From assembly GCA_003513555.1 (NCBI GenBank), contig DOPG01000423.1:1-14053 (forward strand): DNA of 14,053 nucleotides, in the 5' to 3' direction. Under the pieces are notes generated by a model, which saw nothing but the letters and a program-made list of their open reading frames with translations, was not told the origin of the DNA and ran no database searches. Positions 1-8,146 of this stretch are shown in pieces (the stretch's first letter is position 1; the number at the start of each line of letters is the position of its first letter). A program made the translations under genes and the position numbers. This DNA is from Rhodopirellula sp. (lineage in GTDB: Bacteria; Planctomycetota; Planctomycetia; Pirellulales; Pirellulaceae).

Positions 1-582
1 CAGTATGGTAGAACGACCGTGAACACCTTTGCCGGCATCGGCTTTATAGTCTTCCATCGTTAAGCCTCCACCCGGCTTAAAACCATCGGCAACCGGCAAG
101 CCATGATTCATCCCGTCTCCGTGGTTGGTTCCCGGAACACCAAAGTAGGAGCCAAAACCCTGATCCATCGGTAGATAGCCAACGGCGTGCCCAAGGTGCC
201 ACTTCCCGACAAGCGCGCTGGTGTAGCCCTTTTCTTTCAGCAGTTCGGGAATCGTGACGGTCTCCTGGCACATCCCGACACTGGAGTGGGGATAAACGAT
301 CGAACCGACACCCACTCGAAAATTATAGGCACCACTCATCAGAGTGGCTCGGGCCGGAGAGCACTTGTGTCGCGCGTAAAAGTCGGTAAATCGCACGCCA
401 TGGGCAGCTATCGAGTCGATATTTGGGGTCCTGACCGTCGGGTGCCCATAGCAACTCAGATCACCGTATCCCTGATCCCCGGTCATGATGAACACGAAAT
501 TCGGCAGCTCACTGGCATACCCGGCAGTACACGAGGAAACGGTAGCCAAAATCAGAAGCAACACAGTGAGAGTGGGTTTCAT
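1..582 (-). CDS. Type I sulfatase, N-terminal part (runs off left edge)
   Basis: The first 194 codons of an exported type I (formylglycine) sulfatase, which hydrolyses sulfate esters, probably of a polysaccharide. Residues 1-23 look like an export signal with a hydrophobic stretch at 5-15. V15-S16-S17-C18 also fits a lipobox, so it may be a lipoprotein. The core motif C74-S-P-A-R78 supplies the Cys converted to formylglycine, followed by T-L-M-S-G. The GKWHLGH motif gives K126 and H128. The metal-binding segment reads M-T-G35-D36-Q-G-Y-G-D, so the first of the usual two Asp is Gly. The C-terminal half, with the second metal site, lies outside the window. The ATG at 582 is 4 nt after the stop of the preceding sulfatase, so translation is probably coupled. 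No Shine-Dalgarno is visible. Family assignment is firm; activity and substrate are unknown. Confidence 0.9.
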   Translation of the reverse strand, partial: MKPTLTVLLLILATVSSCTAGYASELPNFVFIMTGDQGYGDLSCYGHPTVRTPNIDSIAAHGVRFTDFYARHKCSPARATLMSGAYNFRVGVGSIVYPHSSVGMCQETVTIPELLKEKGYTSALVGKWHLGHAVGYLPMDQGFGSYFGVPGTNHGDGMNHGLPVADGFKPGGGLTMEDYKADAGKGVHGRSTIL

Positions 583-586
583 GGAT

Positions 587-2479
587 TTAGTTATGCGAGC
601 GTTTCTGACTTTTTGGCTTGGCTTCTTCGCGAGCCTTTCTGCGCGTTTCGCGTTTTGCCTTTTTCGTGGATTTGTCGTCGGGATCCGGCTCGGCGGTGGC
701 TCCCGGATTTCCCTTCAACGCTTTTGGTACCGATACTGTTTTGCCTTTGATATCGAGTTGCTTGACGAGTTCGATCTGCTTGCTGATTTGGCCAGATGCA
801 GCCGCGTTTCCTCCTGGAATAAACTCTCCAAAGGGACGACCAATGACTTCGAGGTCTTGTTGCATAAGGTCACGCATCTCGTTGAGGCGATCAGCCTTGT
901 CTTCGCGGTAGGCTAGGTTCTTCATTTCTTTCGGATCACTCTTCAGGTTGTAGAGCTGATCTTCGTCGAAGAAGCCGGGGCGGTCTGCACCTCGAACTCC
1001 AATGCCTAAACGCCCGATGTAGGACATGGCTCTGGGTAAGTTCTGCGGTGCGGCTCTCTTAATGGTAGCGATCTGTTCTTTGGTGTGGCGAACGGCAATG
1101 TAGGACCAATCTTTCGTGACGGTTGCCCGTGCAGCTCCCATTTCGAGATAAAGGTGATTCCGCCATTCTTCGGCTTTACCGTTTTTTAGAAGCGGCGTGA
1201 GACTCCGTCCATCGATCCGGTACGACTTCGGCTTCTCGGCTTTACCGAGGTCGAAGAACGTGGGTACGAGGTCGATGTTCTGCACGAGTTCGTCGCAGAC
1301 CTGCCCCGCCGGGATTCCGTTTGGCCAACGCATGATCATGGGCACCTGACAACTGGCATGTGAAAAGACGGATGCTTTGCCGTCGCGCCCGTGATCGGGC
1401 GCGAAAATCACTAGCGTATTGTCATCGATTCCCAGTTCCTTGAGCTTCCGCAGAATCGCCCCCAGCGAATCATCGATCCACGCTTCGCCAGCTACATGGC
1501 TATTGGGATCGAACCCTTTTTCAGCAATTGTCCTGAGGAGCTCCTCTCGCGGTGTCATGACCTCTGGAAGACTCTCAGCTTCACCCTCGCCAGTTACGAG
1601 TGGGTGATCCATCGATCTTCGCCAGGACTTATCTGGTCCGTGCAGCAGGGTACTGCAAAGGTGAAGGTAAAAGGGGCCGTCCTTGTTCTCTTCGATGAAT
1701 TCCAGAGCCGCCACCGTCGTCCATTCAGGGTTGTGCGAGGAATAGGGCTGATGAATGTTCTCTGGGTAGACGTTCTTCGCCCAGGAAAAGCCCAACGTCT
1801 CCAAGTAACGACACATCCAGCGTTCGTTGTGTTTGAACTGAGCCGATGTTTCAGGCCCGGGACTCACGTCTTTGGGAATGTTGATCCATTTGTCTTTTCC
1901 TTTGTAAAACTCCGGGAAATCCAATTCGGAAGTAAGGTGATATTTTCCAACGAAGCCGGTGTTATAACCGGCTTCACGGAGCACGTTCCCGACGTTCATC
2001 TTGTCACGTTCCAGCGCGACATTGAAATTGGGAAGCCCCTGATTTCCTTGACTACCGACCGCTTCAGCGTAAAGCTTGCTATACGAGTTACCAGCGAACC
2101 GGCCAGTCAGAAAACTGTATCGAGATGGCGTACATACTGAACTGCTGACGTAGGCACGAGTGAACTTCATGCCTTCGTCTGCCATGCGGTCGAGGTTGGG
2201 GGTGTAGGTATCGCCTCCATATGTGGCGATGCTCGATGGGTTCTGATCGTCGATCAGGAACATGATGATGTTAGGGCGTTCTCCGCGAGCAGTGGTGGCA
2301 ACCATTGCCAACAAACAGAAGATCGAAAAGGAAAGCACAAGTCGTTTCAAAATCCGTGACCACTCAAATTTGTTCACCCGAAGCGTAAACACGGGACTGG
2401 AACCGCCAGACGTGACCGAACATCCCTCGCTTACGCGTTGATTTGACAAGAGATGCGAGACTGCAAAGAAGGTTTTCAT
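587..2479 (-). CDS. Exported type I sulfatase (CTPSR type)
   Basis: Sulfatase of the alkaline phosphatase superfamily, 630 aa from the first ATG. Visible active-site parts are D77-D78 in the L-I-D-D-Q segment, core motif C116-T-P-S-R120, K179-Y-H181 where KWH is more usual, H280 and D362-H363. The last pair is a DH variant of the usual DN metal ligands. A good signal peptide (K-R, then L-V-L-S-F-S-I-F-C-L-L-A-M) begins only at about residue 44. The true start may therefore be the TTG at 2350, which has GAGTGG a few bases upstream, leaving the ATG at 2479 as an over-extension. The last 28 residues contain 13 Lys/Arg. It lies 86 nt after the CSPTR sulfatase and 4 nt before the next one. Formylglycine formation needs a maturation enzyme, and none is encoded here. 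The substrate cannot be read from the sequence. Confidence 0.93.
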   Translation of the reverse strand: MKTFFAVSHLLSNQRVSEGCSVTSGGSSPVFTLRVNKFEWSRILKRLVLSFSIFCLLAMVATTARGERPNIIMFLIDDQNPSSIATYGGDTYTPNLDRMADEGMKFTRAYVSSSVCTPSRYSFLTGRFAGNSYSKLYAEAVGSQGNQGLPNFNVALERDKMNVGNVLREAGYNTGFVGKYHLTSELDFPEFYKGKDKWINIPKDVSPGPETSAQFKHNERWMCRYLETLGFSWAKNVYPENIHQPYSSHNPEWTTVAALEFIEENKDGPFYLHLCSTLLHGPDKSWRRSMDHPLVTGEGEAESLPEVMTPREELLRTIAEKGFDPNSHVAGEAWIDDSLGAILRKLKELGIDDNTLVIFAPDHGRDGKASVFSHASCQVPMIMRWPNGIPAGQVCDELVQNIDLVPTFFDLGKAEKPKSYRIDGRSLTPLLKNGKAEEWRNHLYLEMGAARATVTKDWSYIAVRHTKEQIATIKRAAPQNLPRAMSYIGRLGIGVRGADRPGFFDEDQLYNLKSDPKEMKNLAYREDKADRLNEMRDLMQQDLEVIGRPFGEFIPGGNAAASGQISKQIELVKQLDIKGKTVSVPKALKGNPGATAEPDPDDKSTKKAKRETRRKAREEAKPKSQKRSHN

Positions 2480-2565
2480 GTTAATGATTTTTGGATGGCA
2501 GCAAGTGTGGTGGAGCGTTTTCTCTTCAGAACGGTTCAGTTCGGTGATTCCAAGGTAAGGCTTCC

Positions 2566-4008
2566 CTACTTTGCTTCGCGTACTTTGACACGTCCGGCTT
2601 TCTTTTTTTCGCGGGCAGCTCGCTTGTCTTCTTTCGACATTGCTTTGACTGGTGCACCGGCCTCAGGATTCCAGCGTTTGTCCTGCTTACTTATCGGGTC
2701 CGCCATTTCGTCGAGCCAGGCGTTGTACTTGTCAGTAAGTTCGGAAACCACCTCTGGGTATTTCTCAGCAAGGTCATTGGTTTCACTGAGATCATTTTCC
2801 AGATTGAACAATTCGACACGACGTTTCTCAGCAACCAGCTTCCAATTTCCGGAACGAATGGCCCACTTGCCTTTGTCACCCGCAGAACTCCAGTAAAGTT
2901 CATCATGGAGTTTGTCGGTTTCGCCTTTCAGGGCGGGCAGAATACTTTTACCGTCCAATGGCTTGTCCTTTGGCATGGGAAGCCCGGCTGCGTCGAGAGC
3001 CGTAGCAAACAGATCCGTCGACCACATCGGCACGCCGCATTTTTTTCCACCTTCAAGTTGGGCCGGCCACGACACAATGAACGGGACATGAATCCCGCCT
3101 TCGTAGTCCATCTGTTTGAACCCACGAAGCGGTGCGTTGTTGGCGCTCATGGCAGCGGAACCGCCATTATCCGTGAGAAAGATGAGCAACGTGTTGTCAA
3201 AAACTTCGTGCTTCTTCAGCGAGTCCACAATTTCACCCACTCCCCTATCGAGATGCATGACCATGGCCATCAGGGTATCGCGTGTTTCGTCCCCAGTAAC
3301 TTGCTCGATGTCTTCTTCCGGAGCCTCCGGTGGAGCGTGTACTGCGTTGTAAGCAACATAGAGAAAGAAAGGGGCATCCTTGTGGCGGCCAATAAAATCA
3401 ACCGCTTCCTCTGTGATTCGAGTGGTCAGGTAGCCTTCTTCATTGATGGGTTTGAGGCCGCGATAAATGGGGTGCTCCATGTCTGAGTGATCAAAGTAGG
3501 GATGTGCCCCACGTCCCATGAATCCATAGAACTCATCGAATCCACGATTCATTGCGTGGTACTCTTCCGTGAGTCCGAGATGCCACTTACCGAGTGCACC
3601 AGAGACGTAGCCGGCTGGCCCCAGTCGCTGAGGAATGAACACTTCATCAAGCGGAACGCCTGAACCTCCCTCTCCCGCGGTATAGATCCCAAATCGCTGC
3701 TGATAACGACCCGTCATCAGGCCCGCACGAGTCGGCGAACAGACATGCCCGCTGGTATAGCCCTGCGTGCAGATGATGGAAGAATGCGCAAGCGCATCGA
3801 TATTGGGTGTACTGACTTCTGGCGGAGAGTGCGGGTTGTAGCTGACATCGGCATAGCCCTGATCATCTGTAAGAATGATCACAATGTTCGGTTTGTCTTC
3901 CGCCAGAACAAGCGAGGACATTCCGATCAGACTGAAGGTCAGTACCTTGAAGGTCAGTGTTTTTAGTGTTTGTGGAATGACCATGGTTAAGATTACGGGG
4001 GTTTCCAT
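2566..4008 (-). CDS. Exported type I sulfatase (CSPTR type)
   Basis: A complete 480-aa sulfatase with all the canonical parts: D48-D49 in I-L-T-D-D-Q-G-Y, core motif C90-S-P-T-R94 followed by A-G-L-M-T-G-R, K141-W-H143-L-G, H224, D280-N281-G-G and K298. The N-terminus ends in a signal peptide with likely cleavage after S-L-V-L-A36. The start could be the ATG at 4008 or the in-frame ATG at 3984, and the second gives a more compact signal peptide. The C-terminal 24 residues are very basic (11 Lys/Arg), which is not part of the sulfatase fold. The signal peptide contains an 11-bp direct repeat in the DNA (3933-3943 and 3948-3958) that encodes the repeated L-T-F. It is downstream of the EF-hand gene by 108 nt and is probably in the same transcript. 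The textbook catalytic set makes activity likely; the substrate is unknown. Confidence 0.95.
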   Translation of the reverse strand: METPVILTMVIPQTLKTLTFKVLTFSLIGMSSLVLAEDKPNIVIILTDDQGYADVSYNPHSPPEVSTPNIDALAHSSIICTQGYTSGHVCSPTRAGLMTGRYQQRFGIYTAGEGGSGVPLDEVFIPQRLGPAGYVSGALGKWHLGLTEEYHAMNRGFDEFYGFMGRGAHPYFDHSDMEHPIYRGLKPINEEGYLTTRITEEAVDFIGRHKDAPFFLYVAYNAVHAPPEAPEEDIEQVTGDETRDTLMAMVMHLDRGVGEIVDSLKKHEVFDNTLLIFLTDNGGSAAMSANNAPLRGFKQMDYEGGIHVPFIVSWPAQLEGGKKCGVPMWSTDLFATALDAAGLPMPKDKPLDGKSILPALKGETDKLHDELYWSSAGDKGKWAIRSGNWKLVAEKRRVELFNLENDLSETNDLAEKYPEVVSELTDKYNAWLDEMADPISKQDKRWNPEAGAPVKAMSKEDKRAAREKKKAGRVKVREAK

Positions 4009-4116
4009 GCTCGCACTTGTGCGGCGGGTTGAAAGGTGTTTTCAGTCTGTTTGCTAGCCAGAAATGATCCGAAGCACGCAAGCTAAATCGATTAATTACG
4101 TTGCCTCGAGTTCATC

Positions 4117-4905
4117 TCATTTTCTTTTTTTTCGCGTTCTGGCTTTTCCGTGCGTGACACTCCGAATGTACGCCGCTGTTTCACGCTGCGTCAGGCTGCC
4201 TGACTTGTCCTCGTCAGCTCGCTTGAACACATTCTCGATGTGGTTCCCGCTTGTGCAGATAAAGGCAAACTCGTGGACATCAAGCATGTCGTCACTGTTT
4301 TCATCTGCTTGAACGAACCACTCGGCGGATGTTTTTCGAGAGATTTTCCACCATGACACCCCGCTGAGTGCCTTCATGAATTCAGCCGTGTCGAGTACAC
4401 CATCATTATTCGCATCGGCCTTACGAAATGAATCAGGACCGTGCTTTGGTGAGTGATAAATGTGCTCACTGAACTCCACATAACTGACTGATTTGCTGGC
4501 GTCTTTGTCGACCTCGTTGAATAACTGCCGCTCCGTCATCGCAAGACGCTTTTCACCAAGCATGGATGAGTCACCGACTGGAGGTGTGAAAGTAATTGTC
4601 TTGATGAGCCCATTCTTTCCACTGGAGGCTTTCACCCCAAACCCGACCTGTGGTTTTTGTTCACTCTTCACGGGCAAGCCTACGTAATAAACTTTTGACT
4701 TTGGATTCAGGTATAGCTTACGGAGGTGCTCATCACTCTGCCGGACATCAAATATTTTTCCTGAAGAATCCACACTCGTGAGTGTGCCGACGACAACTGA
4801 TTTTGCTGATCCCTCGCTGTCAGACTTAGCCCGAACATTCTCGGAGAGTACTAAGAAGGCGCTGAACAGAATTACGAGTTTGCAAATCAAAAATTTTGGT
4901 GTCAT
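4117..4905 (-). CDS. Secreted calcium-binding protein with four EF-hands
   Basis: A 262-aa protein with an N-terminal signal peptide (hydrophobic about residues 6-20), a probably beta-rich domain at about 35-110 of unknown role, and four EF-hand loops. The loops are D133-K-D-A-S-K-S-V-S-Y-V-E144, D164-A-N-N-D-G-V-L-D-T-A-E175, D201-E-N-S-D-D-M-L-D-V-H-E212 (Asp replaces the usual Gly at loop position 6) and D231-E-D-K-S-G-S-L-T-Q-R-E242. All keep acidic or oxygen ligands at positions 1, 3, 5 and 12, so calcium binding is likely. The C-terminus is a basic tail, G-K-A-R-T-R-K-K-R-K. The start ATG overlaps the DUF1501 stop as ATGA, which indicates translational coupling. Its role in the operon is unknown. 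It may buffer calcium or act as a partner of the neighbouring Ca-dependent sulfatases, but that is inference. Confidence 0.9.
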   Translation of the reverse strand: MTPKFLICKLVILFSAFLVLSENVRAKSDSEGSAKSVVVGTLTSVDSSGKIFDVRQSDEHLRKLYLNPKSKVYYVGLPVKSEQKPQVGFGVKASSGKNGLIKTITFTPPVGDSSMLGEKRLAMTERQLFNEVDKDASKSVSYVEFSEHIYHSPKHGPDSFRKADANNDGVLDTAEFMKALSGVSWWKISRKTSAEWFVQADENSDDMLDVHEFAFICTSGNHIENVFKRADEDKSGSLTQRETAAYIRSVTHGKARTRKKRK

Positions 4906-6176
4906 GCGAACAGCTCCATAATAGGTTCTTCTCCATCACCGATGGTCATGGGACGACCGGAAGGTGAGATCGCTGGTTTTTCGATTCCCATTCCAGCCGC
5001 AAATGCGATACTTGCGTGAAAAGCCCCCACGGACACGGCATGATCATCCACGTAATAACCAGCATCGTCACTCTTGCCGTAAACAAAGCCCTGCTTGGTG
5101 CCTCCACCTGCGAGCACGGTTGAAAAGCAGACGGGGTGATGACTGCGTCCATCACCATCGAAATTGGGCTTGCGCCCGAACTCTGTCGCGACGACCACCA
5201 GTGTTGAGTCGAGCATACCACGCTGCTGAAGATCATTGACAAGTGTTGCAAATGCCTGATCGAAGACGGGTGCTACCTCACCCATTTCGTCAGCAAGCGC
5301 TTTATGATGATCCCAGCCGTCGTGCTTTACCTCAACGAAACGGACGCCAGACTCAACCAAGCGTCGAGCAAGCAGGCAACCCTGACCGAACGAGTTGTTG
5401 CCGTAAGCTTCCCGCTGTTCTTGAGACTCGCCCGACAGATCAAAAGCCTTCAGTTCCTCACTCTTCATCAAAGCAAGAGCATCATCATAGAAGCTGTTGT
5501 ACGCATTGACTCCCTTGTCATTGAACTTCGATCGGAAGTTGGCATCGAGCCCGTTAAGCAATGCCAGTCGCTTTCTCGCAACGGACTTACCGCCGATTGA
5601 TTCAACATCATTGATCCCCTGACTGGGATCACCAATCGCGAGAGGTGCATATCCGGAAGGAAAGAAGCCATTGCCTTGGTCGGAGCGGCGGTTGATACAC
5701 ACGCTTGATGGTAACGTTTTGCTGCTCCGTCCCAAGTAATGAGTCCCCCAAGCCCCAAGGTTGGGGTGCAGGATCGTACCGCGTTTTTCAAAAGCAGTTC
5801 TCATAAAGTACTGGGCTGGCGCGTGGACCCCAATTTTGGCTTCCATCGACCGAATCACGCAGACACGGTTCGCGATTGACGCAAACTTCGGAAAGAAATC
5901 GGTGACTTGGAAGTCGGCTGATGTCTTAATCGTCTTTGCCGGTCCTTTGGAGTTGCCCTCTTTTGGGTCCAACGAGTCGATGTGACTTAAACCGCCACTA
6001 AGCATCAACCAGATAACCCTTTCTGCTTTACCGAACGCGGCAGGCTTCCGACCTGCCGATTCTTCAGCAACGAGCTGTGCTGCTGGCAGGATACTCAAGC
6101 CGAACGATGTTGCAGAACAGCGTTCTACGAACTGCCTGCGCGACAACGAGTCTAAAGAATGAAGAATTTGTTTCAT
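4902..6176 (-). CDS. DUF1501 family protein, Tat-exported
   Basis: A 424-aa DUF1501 protein of the kind abundant in Planctomycetes, within the alkaline phosphatase-like superfamily, so it is a relative of the sulfatases downstream. The N-terminus has a twin-arginine signal, S12-R13-R14-Q15-F16-V17, then a short hydrophobic stretch to about residue 35, so it should be exported folded with a cofactor already bound. Family landmarks are V-I-W-L-M-L-S-G-G-L-S-H-I-D at 54-67, the W288-D289-H290-H291 motif, T-E-F-G-R335 and D-G-R-S-H346-H347. The His/Asp clusters are likely metal ligands, by family analogy. No enzymatic reaction is established for the family. It follows the DUF1549/DUF1553 gene by 47 nt, a pairing that is typical for planctomycetes, and overlaps the EF-hand gene by 4 bases. 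Confidence 0.93.
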   Translation of the reverse strand: MKQILHSLDSLSRRQFVERCSATSFGLSILPAAQLVAEESAGRKPAAFGKAERVIWLMLSGGLSHIDSLDPKEGNSKGPAKTIKTSADFQVTDFFPKFASIANRVCVIRSMEAKIGVHAPAQYFMRTAFEKRGTILHPNLGAWGTHYLGRSSKTLPSSVCINRRSDQGNGFFPSGYAPLAIGDPSQGINDVESIGGKSVARKRLALLNGLDANFRSKFNDKGVNAYNSFYDDALALMKSEELKAFDLSGESQEQREAYGNNSFGQGCLLARRLVESGVRFVEVKHDGWDHHKALADEMGEVAPVFDQAFATLVNDLQQRGMLDSTLVVVATEFGRKPNFDGDGRSHHPVCFSTVLAGGGTKQGFVYGKSDDAGYYVDDHAVSVGAFHASIAFAAGMGIEKPAISPSGRPMTIGDGEEPIMELFA

Positions 6177-6223
6177 GTCGGATCGGATCTTTGTGAAAAT
6201 GAATCTCGTAGCCGCGTTTGTAG

Positions 6224-8074
6224 CTATTGAATGAACAAGAATTCACGGGAATTCAGCAGAGCCCATGTGATGTCGCCCAGGTCGAGCCCATGGTTAAGTG
6301 CTGAAATGCACTGCTTCATGTCTTGGTCACTCGGCGGTCGTGACAAATAGGTGCGGTACAGCGAAGCGATCTGTATAGCTTGAGTACTTTTGTTTCTCGC
6401 TGCCTCGACGGCTGATGCCTTGTCCATCAGACTTTCCATGACCTCACCATTCATCATCGCCAGCGATTCGGTAATACCGCCTTCAGTCGATCCATCATCG
6501 GCAACTTCACGAGCTGACTGACCTGCGACTCGCAGAAAATGAGTGGGCGGCATCGGTTGTGGCAACTCCGAAGCCCGCAGCCACGAATCCGCGCCGCGCA
6601 GCTTGGCTTTCCGTTTGCTCGAACCCATGAACAGTCCACGTCCGCTGCTACCGTTGGATGAGTTTTTACCTTGGCGCGAGTCTAAAAGTGTCGTTGCAAA
6701 GTCAAAAATCTTCTCACGATCTTGTGCAATTTTCTTTCTATCATTCTCAAACTCAAAAGGAAAAACCAGGCGTTCAATGATGGGCGCGTGATCCGTCTTG
6801 ATACGATCGATTTCGGGGCCCCGCAGGAGGAGAACAATGGAGTCCCATGCCTGCTCAGCCGTCATACGACGTAACAACGGGCCAGGGAACCGAAAGCCCT
6901 CGCCCTCAGGCGGCGTCACGCTGACCTGCTGCTGGTACGTTTTCGTATTCATCACAACTCGCTGGAACTCGCGAAGATCGAAATCGACATCTCGCATGAG
7001 CTGGGCGAGAAACTTCAAGAGTTCCGGATTCGTTGCTTCTTCCAGAACGTCAAGGTCCGTCACCGGTTCCTTCACAGCAACGCCGAAGAACTTCTTCCAC
7101 ATACGGTTAGCGATCGCCTCGGCGAACCGTGGATTCTTGGGTGACGTCACCCAACGGGCGAATAGCTTCCTTAGATAGCGAGGATCGTTGGTCGTCACAT
7201 TTGCCCGCCTGGCACCTTTCCATGTAATGAACTTCGGAACAACTTTCTCGCCTGGCTGGGCGTCATCATACGCGTAGTCTTCAGGAAATTCGGTCACGCG
7301 CCCCTCTTCATAGACAACGCGTTCCATGTTTGGCTGAAGCAAGGTGACGAGATTGGCTTTCGAAAAACGTTCATCACGCAACGTTATCGCCGGTTTACGA
7401 GTGTCGACACGGTCAAAGGCCGTCGAGCCAAAAAAGGACGCCATTTCATAGAAGTCGCGCTGAGTCCATTCGGCGAAGGGGTGGTCATGGCACTGCGCAC
7501 AGGCAACATTGGCACCAAGAAAAGTGGTCAGCGTGTTGGAAAGGCTATCCAGCGGCATGCTGGCATCTCGCAGCAGGTAGGCGGTGGCACCATTCTCTCC
7601 CAGTCGGCCTTCCGCAGTTAACATGTCATTGACCAATTCATCCCATGGACGATTCTCCCGAAGCTGCAACTTGAGCCATGTATGAAAGGTCCAAGTCTTT
7701 CCAATACGGTAATAGTCATCCTTCACACGAAGCATGTCTCCCAGCCAGTTGAACATATGAGACTCGTGCCCGGGGGACTCCAGCAGTTGATCGATCAACC
7801 TCGCTCGACGGTCTTTCCGCCTGTCGTCGAAAAAACTTGCAAGTTCCTGATCGGTTGGAATTCGACCAATCGCATCCAGATACACCCGCCGGACGAATTG
7901 AAAATCACTAACCGGCGGATTAGGGCGTATTTCGTGCTTCTTCAGATCAAGCTGAATGATCGCGTCAATTCGCGAAGAAGCATCCACCGCGTTATCCGCG
8001 CATGCATTCGTTGTTGTGACAATGAGTCCCAGAAGCAGCCAGCTGTATCTGATTGGTCTTCGAATCGTTGACAT
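6224..8074 (-). CDS. DUF1549/DUF1553 (PSCyt2/PSD1-type) exported protein
   Basis: A 616-aa protein with a signal peptide (hydrophobic 11-22, A-x-A cleavage after A24-C-A26). It has an N-terminal DUF1549 region (about 35-235) that includes the family signature C192-A-Q-C195-H196-D-H-P-F, and a C-terminal DUF1553 region with N-R-M-W-K-K-F-F-G, R-R-M-T-A-E-Q-A-W and the usual ending L-L-N-S-R-E-F-L-F. The CxxCH is a c-type haem attachment motif, but haem binding in this family is inferred from the name and motif only. Many relatives carry an extra N-terminal cytochrome-like domain (PSCyt1). This one starts almost directly at DUF1549, so that domain is absent. It is the first non-regulatory gene after sigma/FecR (72-nt gap) and precedes its usual partner DUF1501. 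Function is unknown. Confidence 0.93.
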   Translation of the reverse strand: MSTIRRPIRYSWLLLGLIVTTTNACADNAVDASSRIDAIIQLDLKKHEIRPNPPVSDFQFVRRVYLDAIGRIPTDQELASFFDDRRKDRRARLIDQLLESPGHESHMFNWLGDMLRVKDDYYRIGKTWTFHTWLKLQLRENRPWDELVNDMLTAEGRLGENGATAYLLRDASMPLDSLSNTLTTFLGANVACAQCHDHPFAEWTQRDFYEMASFFGSTAFDRVDTRKPAITLRDERFSKANLVTLLQPNMERVVYEEGRVTEFPEDYAYDDAQPGEKVVPKFITWKGARRANVTTNDPRYLRKLFARWVTSPKNPRFAEAIANRMWKKFFGVAVKEPVTDLDVLEEATNPELLKFLAQLMRDVDFDLREFQRVVMNTKTYQQQVSVTPPEGEGFRFPGPLLRRMTAEQAWDSIVLLLRGPEIDRIKTDHAPIIERLVFPFEFENDRKKIAQDREKIFDFATTLLDSRQGKNSSNGSSGRGLFMGSSKRKAKLRGADSWLRASELPQPMPPTHFLRVAGQSAREVADDGSTEGGITESLAMMNGEVMESLMDKASAVEAARNKSTQAIQIASLYRTYLSRPPSDQDMKQCISALNHGLDLGDITWALLNSREFLFIQ

Positions 8075-8146
8075 AGTAAATAAGAGGAGTTTGGTATGAC
8101 CGTAGTGGTAGTTTTTTACAAAAACGAAACAGGCTGAAATCCCGAT

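Noticed and set aside
187..750. 187-codon open frame on the plus strand across the left-edge sulfatase
   Set aside because: It is a shadow of two adjoining sulfatase genes on the other strand, both with clear motifs.
1496..2140. 214-codon open frame on the plus strand
   Set aside because: It is the complement of a sulfatase whose active-site motifs are clear, so it is a shadow frame.
3933..3958. 11-bp direct repeat TGAAGGTCAGT in the sulfatase signal peptide region
   Set aside because: It encodes a repeated Leu-Thr-Phe in frame within a hydrophobic segment, so it is most simply a small coding duplication and not a regulatory site.
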